NCBI GenBank assembly: GCA_046760105.1 | Contig: JBHIDJ010000012.1 | Coordinates: 1-46,720, forward strand | Length of the DNA stretch: 46,720 bases | Source of the DNA: JBHIDJ01 sp046760105 | GTDB lineage: Bacteria; Pseudomonadota; Gammaproteobacteria; Acidiferrobacterales; SPGG2 | Direction of reading: 5' to 3' | Shown here: positions 9,225-17,325 of the stretch, one piece after another | Layout of the letters: the number at the start of each line of letters is the position of its first letter | Position numbering within the stretch: position 1 is the stretch's first letter | Notes under the pieces: generated by a model | Told to the model about the DNA's origin: nothing | Databases searched by the model: none | What the model saw: the letters and a program-made list of their open reading frames with translations, nothing else | Program-made: the position numbers and the translations under genes

Positions 9225-10031
9225 TCAGGGACGTGCACGTCGCTTGCGTTTTTTGTGGAACACGATTGACGCTTGCTCGAAGCGCCGCATGAAATTCATG
9301 ATTTTTTGCGTGCGTCTTAAGAATCGTTGGGTACGCGTTGCCGGATTGTTCTTCTTCGGGCTTGGCAAGGACGCCGCCAGCTCCGCCGATTGGCGTAGGG
9401 TCAACTCGGAGACGGGCTTGTGCCAGTAGGTCTGCGAGGCCGCCTCGACCCCGTAGATTCCCCGCCCAAACTCGGCGACATTGAGATAAATTTCGAGTAT
9501 CCGATGTTTGCGCAAGTGATGTTCCATGCCCCACGTGAGAATCAGTTCATGCCATTTACGTAAAGGGTTTCGTGAAGAACTCAAAAACAGATTTTTCGCA
9601 GTCTGCTGGGAAATGGTGCTCGCGCCAAGCACGAATCGGTGCGCTGACAAGTTGTAGTCCATCGCCTCCTTGAACGCGATCAGATCAAAACCGCCGTGTT
9701 CGTAGAAACGGATGTCCTCGGCGACAATGACGGCACGTCTGACTTGCCCGGGAATGCTCGTGAGCGGCACGGGTCGCCAACGCAATGGCGGCAGGCTTTG
9801 GTCCGTGCGTTGTGTTCGCTCGTAATCGTTGATGAACTTAGATCTGGGAATCGGCCCGCTGATGATCTTCCTCCAGTCGGGCCACGTCAATGTAAGGTAG
9901 AACGCATCGACCATCACTAATATCATCAGGCCATAAAACCCCCAGCGTGCCGCGCGCAGCAGCTTAGCAAATAAGGAGTTCTGCCTAGCCCTGCGGTATC
10001 GGCGCCGGTAGCGAAGTAGTTTCCAAATCAT
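9225..10031 (-). CDS. mtgA: monofunctional biosynthetic peptidoglycan transglycosylase
   Basis: A 268-residue GT51-family glycosyltransferase that polymerises lipid II into glycan strands at the outer face of the inner membrane. A basic N-terminus is followed by one membrane segment (about residues 30-48, GFYGLMILVMVDAFYLTL). The GT51 motifs are present: EDIRFYEHGGFD (catalytic Glu near 108), GASTISQQTAKNLFL, and the RKWHELILT and EIYLNVAEFG blocks. No penicillin-binding transpeptidase domain follows, which identifies the monofunctional MtgA form. The C-terminal tail is unusually basic. It is on the same strand as glyQ but 92 bp upstream of it, so cotranscription is possible. Confidence 0.93.
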   Translation of the reverse strand: MIWKLLRYRRRYRRARQNSLFAKLLRAARWGFYGLMILVMVDAFYLTLTWPDWRKIISGPIPRSKFINDYERTQRTDQSLPPLRWRPVPLTSIPGQVRRAVIVAEDIRFYEHGGFDLIAFKEAMDYNLSAHRFVLGASTISQQTAKNLFLSSSRNPLRKWHELILTWGMEHHLRKHRILEIYLNVAEFGRGIYGVEAASQTYWHKPVSELTLRQSAELAASLPSPKKNNPATRTQRFLRRTQKIMNFMRRFEQASIVFHKKRKRRARP

Positions 10032-10192
10032 CTTGTGCTATAAGAAGGGACAGACCATTGTCGACCGCCAATTTTGACAACCAGTACCTAACCGTCGTCT
10101 CATGTGAGCTTAAGCAGTCATGACTGAAACTTTTGTCCCACAAGCCTAAATTAAGTGTTTCGTCAATAACATGGTCATGCCGTTAACAAGAG

Positions 10193-11536
10193 ATGGTCGA
10201 TACCTATCCACATAAGATATCCCTGTTTGTTATCGCACTGATAATGTCCGCTTGCTTCTGGGTAGGACTGGCGTTGGTTATTGAGACAGGTGTCGATCGC
10301 TACTTTCCTGATTTCCGACTCGATTACCTCGCCGCTGGCATCGCGGTTTCAATAATTGTAGCTTATCTGGCGGGACACCTGCGCAAGGCCCGACGCCTTG
10401 CCTATCTGCGAGGACACGCGGTTGAAATCGGACCGAAGCAGCACCCGGACCTGCATTCGCGTCTACGCTCGGTTTGCAGACGACTGCAAGTCAAAGATCG
10501 CCCGACCGCGTATCTATTCCAGAACCCCGAAGTCCCGGATTGCTTCAGTCTGCGTTTCCGCGGAAAAAGCTATCTCGCCTTGAACGGCGAAGTCATCGGT
10601 GCGCTCACAGAACGGCAGGGTGCCATTGACTTTGTCATGGGTCATGAGCTCGGGCGTATCCAGGATCAACAAGCACGTTGGTGGCCGGTCATCTTCCCAG
10701 CGCTGGTATTGCCTCTGCTAGGACCGGCGTACGCGCGCGCTAAGACCTACAGCTACGACAGGTATGGCATCGCCGCCTGTAAAGTTAAGGTGGATGCTGC
10801 TTTTGCGCTGGCAATGATCGCCAGCGGTAGCCGCCGTTGGAAATCCTTTAACATTCCCCAGTTCGCCAGTCAAAGCGCGGGCGCCAGTAGCTTTTGGATG
10901 TCGCTCGATGAGTTGAACTCGTCGGTGCCGTGGCTGAGCAAACGCATGGCCCATTTGCGTGCCATTGCTACGGACAGCGATGCGTTCATACCGCGACGCA
11001 ACCCGTTTGCCTACCTGGTGGCGGCGTTGGTTCCGCATATTGGAGCCCGTGCATGGAGGGGGGTGGCACGTCTGCTCGTGGTCATGTTGTGGGTTGCGGT
11101 CGTCGTGCATACCGGAGTTCTGGGTTATCAACACTTGATGGCCAGCGGCATGGTTGACGATGTCGTTCACTGGTGGCGCGATATCGTAACGGACCAAGCG
11201 CAACGTTCCGCGGTTGAGGCACCCGCAAGCAAGCAGGTGCGCAACGACGCAGTCGATGAATCCGAAGATCCTTATATGCGCCTGCATGCGGATCTGCGGA
11301 CGCTCGGTGAACTCGTGCGCGCCCGACATCAGCCACAAGGAGAGATCCCGTGCGAAGTCGATGACGCTAGCGCACTCAAGTTGAACTACCGCTGGGACCG
11401 TTATGCCTTTAGTTGCAAGGAACCTGTCGTCTACACCATGGTCGAACGCGGTGAATTCGAGCCTGGGCGGTTGCCGCACATCCGCAAGTACGACTGGCAA
11501 CGCAAGCGGTTCATCGTCAGCACCTCGAAACGCTAG
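10193..11536 (+). CDS. M48-like membrane protein with altered zinc motif
   Basis: A 447-residue integral membrane protein with two N-terminal membrane segments (about 10-30 and 45-62), a further hydrophobic hairpin around 163-178 and another membrane segment near 295-315. The central region resembles M48 (HtpX/Ste24-type) peptidases: VMGHELGRIQDQQA at about 148-161 aligns with the HExxH helix, and KTYSYDRYGIAAC at about 187-199 with the third-ligand helix. The second histidine of HExxH is Arg155 (codon CGT), so classic zinc catalysis is doubtful. A soluble C-terminal region (about 330-447) contains paired cysteines. The gene is monocistronic, with an ATG start and a weak ribosome-binding site. 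It could be a scaffold derived from a protease or a protein of divergent chemistry. Confidence 0.65.
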   Translation: MVDTYPHKISLFVIALIMSACFWVGLALVIETGVDRYFPDFRLDYLAAGIAVSIIVAYLAGHLRKARRLAYLRGHAVEIGPKQHPDLHSRLRSVCRRLQVKDRPTAYLFQNPEVPDCFSLRFRGKSYLALNGEVIGALTERQGAIDFVMGHELGRIQDQQARWWPVIFPALVLPLLGPAYARAKTYSYDRYGIAACKVKVDAAFALAMIASGSRRWKSFNIPQFASQSAGASSFWMSLDELNSSVPWLSKRMAHLRAIATDSDAFIPRRNPFAYLVAALVPHIGARAWRGVARLLVVMLWVAVVVHTGVLGYQHLMASGMVDDVVHWWRDIVTDQAQRSAVEAPASKQVRNDAVDESEDPYMRLHADLRTLGELVRARHQPQGEIPCEVDDASALKLNYRWDRYAFSCKEPVVYTMVERGEFEPGRLPHIRKYDWQRKRFIVSTSKR

Positions 11537-11704
11537 CTTACTTACAGATAAATAACACCCAAAATCCGCAGGTGTTTACCCGCGGCGCAGACAAATCCGG
11601 CTCGTGAACACCGTGGGTCACTCTTGAGCCTGCGTGTTTGCAGCGCAACATTACGTCTGCAATAAGAGATCGTGACTTTTGTTGGACAAGCCGCGCGCTT
11701 TAGG

Positions 11705-11823
11705 ATATCGTCAGCAGCCCTAGATTGGGCAAAGCGCCCGAATCACCACGGAGGAGTAGACCACGGAAGGGCCAGACAAAAGATAAAAACAGAACTGGCG
11801 GGCCCACCGGGGCCCGTTTTTTC
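11705..11823 (+). ncRNA. candidate orphan small RNA ending in an intrinsic terminator
   Basis: The 511 bp between the M48-like gene and the PP-loop gene hold no convincing protein. They contain a strong terminator at 11799-11823, about 260 nt after the nearest upstream stop, which suggests it ends a separate short transcript. Just upstream are two small hairpin-capable GC blocks and two CACGGA motifs (near 11749 and 11762) of the kind bound by CsrA/RsmA. No clear sigma-70 promoter was found, and the 5' end given here is a guess. It could instead be a long 3' UTR of the upstream gene. Confidence 0.3.
11799..11823 (+). terminator. rho-independent terminator
   Basis: A perfect 7-bp stem, CGGGCCC (11799-11805) and GGGCCCG (11810-11816), closes a 4-nt loop and is followed immediately by six T. 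It works only in the plus direction, since the minus strand lacks an adjacent U-run. It separates the M48-like gene (or a small RNA) from the operon starting at 12048. Confidence 0.85.
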
Positions 11824-12047
11824 TTGGTTTTGCGCAACCACTGGCGTCACCGTTTCTTCAAGCAAATGCAGTCTGTTAGCAGCAACAAGCCGTCCAGATG
11901 AGTCGCTCACACCGACCATGCCTCCCGCCATCGCCCCCGAGTAGATCCGCACGCTAACGACAAGCAGTGTAGCGGCACACGCAGACGTGCTGAGACTACC
12001 AGTTTGGGCTAGTATTTCGCCTACAACGCGTGACGGAAAAAGGGTCA

Positions 12048-13091
12048 ATGGAGAAACAGCGCAAAGCGGTCGCCCTCATTTCAGGTGGTCTGGACTCAAT
12101 GCTGGCCACGCAGCTGATTCTCGACCAGGGCATCCACACCGAAGGGATCAACTTTTTTACGGGGTTCTGCGTCGAGGGGCACACGCATGCGATCCGCAAC
12201 CGCGAACGACGCAAGCGCAAACGCAACAACGCACTGTGGGTGGCGGAACAGCTCGGCGTCAAGCTACACATCATCGATGTCATTGAGGAGTACAAGCACA
12301 TTGTGATCAACCCTAAGCACGGATACGGTGCGCATCTCAACCCGTGCTTGGACTGCAAGGGCTTTATGGTCGGTAAGGCACGCGAGTGGATGGAGACTAA
12401 TGATTTCGACTTCATCATTACTGGCGAGGTGATCGGTCAGCGCCCGAAATCGCAAAGGCGAGATACCATGCCGATTGTCGCGCGCGAATCCGGCGCGTTT
12501 GACCGGTTGTTGCGGCCCTTGTGTGCGAAGCTGTTGCCGCCAACACTGCCGGAACTTGAGGGCTGGGTAGACCGCAACAAGCTCTTGGACTTCAATGGGC
12601 GCAGTCGCAAACCGCAAATGGCCTTGGCCACCAAATATGGCTTCACTGATTATTCTCAGCCGGCAGGCGGCTGCTGCTTTCTCACCGATGGGCAATACGC
12701 CAACAAGCTTGCCGACCTATGGAAGGCGCGCGGCGAAAAGCGCTACGACTTCGATGACATCATGCTGTTAAAGGTGGGCCGTCACTTACGCCCACGACCA
12801 CACTTCAAGCTCATCGTCGGGCGCGACGAAGGGGAGAACAATTTCCTGAACGGCTACCGGCGACAATATCTCCACCTATTCCCCACGAGCCATAAGGGTC
12901 CGCTGGTGCTGATCACTGGAGAGGCCGGTGCTGACGATCTGCGGCTGGCAGCAAGGCTTACGGCCCGCTTCAGCCAGGGTCGGGAGAGCGAGGAGGTAAG
13001 CGTCGCCGTGCGCAACAGACAAGGCAGCGAGCAGCTACTGAAAGTCAAGCCCCTACGCCCTGAGGAGATTCCTACCGATTGGTATCTATGA
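12048..13091 (+). CDS. PP-loop ATPase, MnmA/ThiI-like sulfur-transfer protein
   Basis: A 347-residue protein of the adenine-nucleotide alpha-hydrolase fold. The PP-loop SGGLDSMLA near the N-terminus binds ATP, and the CLDC pair in NPCLDCKGFMVG corresponds to the first catalytic cysteine region of MnmA-type tRNA thiouridylases; a second pair occurs in AGGCCFLTD. The C-terminal ~120 residues are an additional domain. It probably adenylates a substrate (tRNA?) and transfers sulfur from a persulfide carrier. The TusA-like gene overlapping its stop by 4 nt supports this. An ATG at 12048 preceded by AGGG was preferred over a GTG at 12030. It is not canonical MnmA or ThiI: the tRNA-binding THUMP domain is missing. 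Confidence 0.75.
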   Translation: MEKQRKAVALISGGLDSMLATQLILDQGIHTEGINFFTGFCVEGHTHAIRNRERRKRKRNNALWVAEQLGVKLHIIDVIEEYKHIVINPKHGYGAHLNPCLDCKGFMVGKAREWMETNDFDFIITGEVIGQRPKSQRRDTMPIVARESGAFDRLLRPLCAKLLPPTLPELEGWVDRNKLLDFNGRSRKPQMALATKYGFTDYSQPAGGCCFLTDGQYANKLADLWKARGEKRYDFDDIMLLKVGRHLRPRPHFKLIVGRDEGENNFLNGYRRQYLHLFPTSHKGPLVLITGEAGADDLRLAARLTARFSQGRESEEVSVAVRNRQGSEQLLKVKPLRPEEIPTDWYL

Positions 13092-13312
13092 CTCGGCACG
13101 CGCTTGACGCTCGCAATCTGCTGTGTCCATTGCCGGTCATTCGGGTGCAGGACAAGGTCAAGACGCTGACGACCGGCGACGTACTCGAGGTACTCTGCAC
13201 CGACCCGGGCGCTACGCATGACATCCCCGCCTGGTGCCGCATTCACGGCCACAAGGTAATAAGCACGCACACCGAGGATCGCGACATCATCATCATCATC
13301 GAGGTTGGGTAA
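13088..13312 (+). CDS. TusA-family sulfur carrier protein
   Basis: A 74-residue protein with the TusA-family signature ALDARNLLCPLPVIRVQD near the N-terminus. The cysteine of the CPxP motif carries persulfide sulfur in this family. The start ATG overlaps the stop of the PP-loop gene (ATGA), so the two are translationally coupled, and the CDF gene starts 2 nt after its stop. The context strongly suggests that it hands sulfur to the upstream PP-loop enzyme. A histidine-rich stretch and a run of isoleucines at the C-terminus (RDIIIIIEVG) form the last beta-strand. Confidence 0.88.
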   Translation: MTRHALDARNLLCPLPVIRVQDKVKTLTTGDVLEVLCTDPGATHDIPAWCRIHGHKVISTHTEDRDIIIIIEVG

Positions 13313-13313
13313 C

Positions 13314-14495
13314 GTGGCCTACAATCCTGTCCACGGATCCCCAGAAGAACCAGTAAACAAGGAATGCGGCGAAAGCCGCTACCGTGAGATTCACCGCGTC
13401 ACGGTAGTAGGCGCGATTGTCGATCTCGCACTCGGCATTGCCAAAATCGCCTTTGGGATTGTCGCCCACTCGCAAGCACTAATTGCTGACGGTCTCCATT
13501 CCCTTTCCGATCTTGCCACCGATGTGGTCGTGATATATGCGGCCAAGCACGGTAGCCGCGCGGCCGACGAAGAACATCCCTATGGGCACAAGCGTATCGA
13601 AACCATGGCCACAGTCGGACTGGGTGTGGCCCTGATCGCAACTGCAACAGGTGTCTGTTGGGACGCCGCGCGCCGGTTGTTCAATCCCGAGTTACTGCTG
13701 ACTCCAGGCGTCTGGGCACTGGTGATCGCGGTGCTATCCATCTTGGCGAAAGAAGGCATTTACCATTACACCATGCATGCGGCCAGAAAGTACCGATCCG
13801 GCTTGCTGCGCGCCAACGCATGGCACAGTCGAAGCGATGCACTCTCGTCGATAATCGTCGTGGTTGGAATCGTCGGGACTATGGCCGGGCTTTGGTACCT
13901 GGACGCCATCGCCGCTATCGGTGTGGCACTGATGATCGCCAAGATCGGATGGGACTTCAGTTGGCAGAGTGCGCGCGAACTGGTCGACACGGGCCTTGCG
14001 CGAGAGCGAGTGAATGCGATCCGGCACACGATCACGGCTGTCGACGGAGTAGAGGCTTTGCACATGCTGCGCAGCCGACGTATGGGCGACGACGCACTGG
14101 TCGACGTTCACATTCAGGTAGATCCTAGGCTCAGCGTATCCGAAGGCCATCAGATCAGTGAAACGGTGCGGACCCGGCTTATCGATGAAATCGAAGAAGT
14201 GAGTGATGTCATGGTGCATATCGACCCGGAGGACGACGAGACAGCGACGCCCACTGGGGTATTACCGCTACGCGAGGTCGTGCAGAAACGCCTGGCGCAG
14301 CAATTTCGTAACATCGAGGCTGCCACGCGTATCGAGAAAATCACGCTGCACTACCTCGCTGGCAAGATCCATGTGGAGTTGCTATTGCCTTTGGATGTGC
14401 TCGATAAAAATGACGCCACCGAGCTGGAGCAGCGCTTCACCGACGCGGTCAAGGACGATAGTCAGATCGGCAGGGTAGAGCTGCGATTTCGCTAA
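13314..14495 (+). CDS. cation diffusion facilitator (CDF) metal transporter
   Basis: A 393-residue inner-membrane antiporter that exports divalent metal ions (Zn, Fe, Mn or Co) in exchange for protons. Six hydrophobic segments lie within about residues 25-215. The metal site is visible as ADGLHSLSDLATD in the second segment and NAWHSRSDALSS in the fifth (HxxxD pairs). A long cytoplasmic C-terminal region contains a ZT-dimer-like domain followed by a second similar ferredoxin-like unit, making it longer than FieF. The GTG at 13314 (GAGG 9 nt upstream) was chosen because it follows the tusA-like stop by 1 nt. It is the third gene of a compact operon, and the physiological metal is not evident. 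Confidence 0.88.
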   Translation: MAYNPVHGSPEEPVNKECGESRYREIHRVTVVGAIVDLALGIAKIAFGIVAHSQALIADGLHSLSDLATDVVVIYAAKHGSRAADEEHPYGHKRIETMATVGLGVALIATATGVCWDAARRLFNPELLLTPGVWALVIAVLSILAKEGIYHYTMHAARKYRSGLLRANAWHSRSDALSSIIVVVGIVGTMAGLWYLDAIAAIGVALMIAKIGWDFSWQSARELVDTGLARERVNAIRHTITAVDGVEALHMLRSRRMGDDALVDVHIQVDPRLSVSEGHQISETVRTRLIDEIEEVSDVMVHIDPEDDETATPTGVLPLREVVQKRLAQQFRNIEAATRIEKITLHYLAGKIHVELLLPLDVLDKNDATELEQRFTDAVKDDSQIGRVELRFR

Positions 14496-14512
14496 CGCAC
14501 TATTTTTGCGCA
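14496..14512. promoter_or_regulatory. NtrC-type enhancer site 1 upstream of glnA
   Basis: CGCACTATTTTTGCGCA is a 17-bp dyad that matches 14 of 17 bases of the near-perfect NtrC site at 16162 and fits the enterobacterial consensus TGCACC-N5-GGTGCA. It begins directly after the stop codon of the CDF gene, about 130 bp upstream of the predicted sigma-54 start site, a normal distance for an enhancer. Confidence 0.7.
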
Positions 14513-14527
14513 TAATGCCTCCGCTAC

Positions 14528-14544
14528 TGCACCGATAGTGTGCG
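14528..14544. promoter_or_regulatory. NtrC-type enhancer site 2 upstream of glnA
   Basis: TGCACCGATAGTGTGCG keeps both half-sites (TGCAC and GTGCG) at the spacing expected for an NtrC dimer. Its centre lies three DNA turns (32 bp) from site 1 and about 95 bp from the predicted start site, so the two dimers could oligomerise on one face of the helix. Confidence 0.6.
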
Positions 14545-14605
14545 TACGCATTCCGGGCAAAACCTTTTGCTGCGTTAAATCAAAGAGTTACATACGAGTG
14601 CGGGC

Positions 14606-14621
14606 TGGCACGTTTCCTGCC
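14606..14621 (+). promoter_or_regulatory. sigma-54 (RpoN) promoter of glnA
   Basis: TGGCACG at 14606-14612 and CTGCC at 14617-14621 form a -24/-12 element with the diagnostic GG-N10-GC spacing. It lies about 70 bp before the glnA ATG and downstream of two NtrC-like sites, so transcription of glnA under nitrogen limitation is the likely outcome. Confidence 0.75.
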
Positions 14622-14692
14622 AGAGGATGACTCGGTTTTCTCATTCTGCACTTAAGCACCCCGCTAAGCACGTTATTGTAGGAGGACCGTCG

Positions 14693-16102
14693 ATGTCTGT
14701 CGCTGATGTTTTGAAGATGATGAAAGAAGACAAGGTAAAGTTCGTTGACTTGCGCTTCACCGACACCAAGGGGAAAGAACAACACGTCTCGGTGCCGGCG
14801 CACGTAGTCGATGAAGACACGTTCGAAAACGGCAAGATGTTCGACGGGTCGAGCATCGCCGGCTGGAAGGGCATTCAAGAGTCCGACATGATCTTGATGC
14901 CGGAGCCCGAAAGCGCCGTCATGGATCCGTTTATGGAGGAACCCACGCTCGTACTGCGGTGCGACATTATTGAGCCAGCTACGATGCAGGGCTATGAGCG
15001 CGATCCTCGCACCATTGCCAAGCGCGCGCAGGCCTACCTGACGAGCACTGGCATCGCCGATACCGCCTACTTTGGGCCGGAGCCGGAGTTCTTCGTATTC
15101 GATGACGTACGCTGGGGCACCGATATGAGCGGCAGCTTCGTCAAAGTGGACTCGGAGGAGGCCGAGTGGAATTCGGAAAAGGCCTATGAAGGCGGCAACC
15201 TCGGCCACCGCCCATCGGTCAAGGGTGGTTACTTCCCGGTACCGCCGGTGGACAGCCTGCAGGACATCCGTTCGGCGATGGCCTTAGCGATGACCGAGAT
15301 GGGAGTGACGGTGGAGGCCCATCACCACGAGGTGGCGACCGCGGGTCAGAATGAGATTGGTACACGCTTTGCGAGCCTAGTGCGCAAGGCAGACGAAATG
15401 CAGATTCTAAAATACTGCGTGCATAACGTAGCGCACTCCTACGGCAAAACGGCCACTTTCATGCCGAAGCCGCTTGTCGGTGATAACGGTAACGGTATGC
15501 ATGTGCATCAGTCCTTGTACAAGACAGGCGAGAATGTGTTTGCTGGCGATCAATATGGCGGCTTAAGCCAGACGGCACTCTACTACATCGGTGGCATTTT
15601 CAAGCATGCCCGTGCGCTCAACGCCTTTACGAACGCGACCACCAATCGCTATAAGCGACTGGTGCCGGGCTTTGAGGCGCCGGTGCTGCTGGCGTACTCC
15701 GCACGCAACCGGTCCTCAGCGATACGTGTACCGCACGTGGCGAGTCCTAAGGCGCGACGCCTCGAAGTGCGCTTCCCGGATTCTGCCGGCAACCCCTACT
15801 TCAGCTTCGCCGCCATGATGATGGCTGGGCTTGACGGCATACTGAACAAAATTGCGCCGGGTGATCCGTTGGAAAAGGATATGTATGACCTGCCGCCGGA
15901 AGAGGCAAAACAGATAGCCACGGTATCGCATTTGCTCGATGTGTCGCTCGAGGCCTTGGATCAGGACCGGGCATTCCTCAAGGGCGGCGGGGTGTTCACG
16001 GACGACGCGATCGATGCCTACATGGAGCTAAAAATGGAAGAGGTTACGCGCATCCGCATGACCACCCATCCGGTGGAGTTCGACATGTACTACAGCCTCT
16101 GA
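14693..16102 (+). CDS. glnA: type I glutamine synthetase
   Basis: A 469-residue dodecameric enzyme that makes glutamine from glutamate, ammonia and ATP. The start ATG follows a perfect AGGAGG at 14680-14685 by 7 nt. Family motifs are all present: the beta-grasp DGSSIAGW, HHEVATAGQNEIG, the glutamate/ammonia site NGNGMHVHQS, and RNRSSAIRVP. Tyr398 in DMYDLPPEE is the adenylylation site, so activity is probably controlled by GlnE. Transcription is probably from the sigma-54 promoter at 14606 with NtrC enhancer sites. A terminator follows before ntrB, so ntrBC is expressed only partly by read-through. Confidence 0.98.
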   Translation: MSVADVLKMMKEDKVKFVDLRFTDTKGKEQHVSVPAHVVDEDTFENGKMFDGSSIAGWKGIQESDMILMPEPESAVMDPFMEEPTLVLRCDIIEPATMQGYERDPRTIAKRAQAYLTSTGIADTAYFGPEPEFFVFDDVRWGTDMSGSFVKVDSEEAEWNSEKAYEGGNLGHRPSVKGGYFPVPPVDSLQDIRSAMALAMTEMGVTVEAHHHEVATAGQNEIGTRFASLVRKADEMQILKYCVHNVAHSYGKTATFMPKPLVGDNGNGMHVHQSLYKTGENVFAGDQYGGLSQTALYYIGGIFKHARALNAFTNATTNRYKRLVPGFEAPVLLAYSARNRSSAIRVPHVASPKARRLEVRFPDSAGNPYFSFAAMMMAGLDGILNKIAPGDPLEKDMYDLPPEEAKQIATVSHLLDVSLEALDQDRAFLKGGGVFTDDAIDAYMELKMEEVTRIRMTTHPVEFDMYYSL

Positions 16103-16118
16103 GGGGCGCTTTGCTTGC

Positions 16119-16147
16119 AAGACCCCCGAACCCGAGGGCTTTTTTTG
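16119..16147 (+). terminator. intrinsic terminator after glnA
   Basis: An imperfect stem (CCCCCG with CGAGGG, extended by AAG and CTT around a bulged A) closes a short loop and is followed by a run of seven T (16140-16146). It lies 17 bp after the glnA stop and resembles the glnA-glnL attenuating terminator arrangement of enteric bacteria. Confidence 0.7.
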
Positions 16148-16161
16148 GCCACGGCTAAACA

Positions 16162-16178
16162 TGCACTATTTTGGTGCA
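16162..16178. promoter_or_regulatory. NtrC-binding site between glnA and ntrB
   Basis: TGCACTATTTTGGTGCA is a near-perfect NtrC consensus dyad. A good -10 hexamer, TAGAAT, lies at 16190-16195, and the site covers the region where the -35 element would be. This is how the glnL promoter of enterics is repressed by NtrC, so an autoregulated weak ntrBC promoter is likely. No good -35 hexamer is visible. Confidence 0.85.
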
Positions 16179-16209
16179 GTTGCTCCTGTTAGAATAGTAA
16201 ACCCTGTAA

Positions 16210-17325
16210 GTGCTTATTTTGCAGAAAGAAAATGCGCCCGCCGAGGCCACACCGACCGCTGTGATGCCGACAAGCGCCACCGACAGCTTGCTAGATAACC
16301 TTACCACCGCGGTAATGAAACTCGACCGCGACCTGCGACTGACGTTTATCAACGCGGCGGGGGAGATGCTGTTTGAGGTGAGTGCCAAAAAGGTGCTCGG
16401 GCGAACGCTCGCGGAGCTGCTGCCGCGCAGCCGCGTGCTCGCCAGACGCCTGCGGCAGAGCCTGCGGCAGCAGGCCCCGTTCACGGCGCGCGGGGTGCGG
16501 CTGTTACTTCCCGCCCACCAGTCGATCACGGTTGACTGCACGGTCTCGCCGCTAACCGACGACGGTACAGACGTCGGGTTGCTGGTGGAACTGACACAAG
16601 TGGATCGGTTGTTGCGTCTAGCCAAGGAGGAAAAAATGATTCGACGCCAGAGTGTGAACCGCGCCCTCGTTAAGGGACTGGCGCACGAGATCAAAAATCC
16701 CTTAGGCGGTTTGCGCGGCGCCGCGCAGCTGCTCGAGCGCGAGCTAGCAGACGACACACTCAAAGAGTACACGAGCATCATTATTCGTGAGGCCGATCGG
16801 CTACGCCACCTCGTCGACCGCATGGTCGGCCCAAGCCAACCGCTCAACCGACAACCGGTGAATCTGCACGAGATTCTGGAACATGTGTGTAACCTTGTGT
16901 TGGCGGAAAATCCTCAGGGTATTCGTATCGAGCGTGATTATGATCCGAGTCTGCCCCCCTTTGCGGGCGACCCTGCACAGCTGATTCAGGCGGTGCTCAA
17001 TATCGTCAGGAACTCGGTAGAAGCCGTCAACGGGTGCGGCCGCATTGAGCTACGCACAAGCATTGAACGGCAGTTCACCATCGGCCAAAAGCGCTACCGC
17101 TTGGCCTTGCGCGCGGATGTGCAAGACGATGGGCCTGGCGTCTCGGAAGACTTGTTGGACAGCATCTTTTATCCAATGGTGACGGATAAACCCGAAGGGA
17201 GTGGCTTAGGACTCGCTATTGCCCAGGACATTATCAATAAACACGGCGGCTTGATCGAATGTTCAAGCCGGCCTAAGGAGACCGTCTTTAGCATTTACCT
17301 ACCGCTGGAGGAAACCAATGGCTAG
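16210..17325 (+). CDS. glnL: nitrogen regulation sensor histidine kinase NtrB
   Basis: A 371-residue soluble sensor kinase that phosphorylates NtrC under nitrogen limitation and is switched to phosphatase by PII. It has an N-terminal PAS domain (about 20-130), a HisKA helix with His159 in GLAHEIKNPLGG, and an ATPase domain with the N box IVRNSVEAV, DDGPGV and GSGLGLAIAQD. There is no membrane segment, as expected. The GTG at 16210 is the first start but has a poor ribosome-binding site; a start at 16264 is possible and would shorten the protein by 18 residues. It overlaps ntrC by 8 nt, so the pair is translationally coupled. Confidence 0.95.
   Translation: MLILQKENAPAEATPTAVMPTSATDSLLDNLTTAVMKLDRDLRLTFINAAGEMLFEVSAKKVLGRTLAELLPRSRVLARRLRQSLRQQAPFTARGVRLLLPAHQSITVDCTVSPLTDDGTDVGLLVELTQVDRLLRLAKEEKMIRRQSVNRALVKGLAHEIKNPLGGLRGAAQLLERELADDTLKEYTSIIIREADRLRHLVDRMVGPSQPLNRQPVNLHEILEHVCNLVLAENPQGIRIERDYDPSLPPFAGDPAQLIQAVLNIVRNSVEAVNGCGRIELRTSIERQFTIGQKRYRLALRADVQDDGPGVSEDLLDSIFYPMVTDKPEGSGLGLAIAQDIINKHGGLIECSSRPKETVFSIYLPLEETNG

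Noticed and set aside
10115..10126. Perfect 12-bp palindrome CAGTCATGACTG between mtgA and the M48-like gene
   Set aside because: It is short enough to arise by chance in this window and is not paired with a recognisable promoter.
10718..11500. A 260-codon open frame on the minus strand inside the M48-like gene
   Set aside because: The plus-strand frame has membrane segments and M48-like motifs; the antisense one has no domain and a shadow-like composition.
11672..12048. Overlapping open frames on both strands (90 and 101 codons) between the M48-like and PP-loop genes
   Set aside because: Both run through the strong terminator at 11799-11823 and have no recognisable domain or good ribosome-binding site.
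12264..12695. A 143-codon minus-strand frame in the PP-loop gene
   Set aside because: It is antisense to the well-supported PP-loop protein and has no independent evidence.
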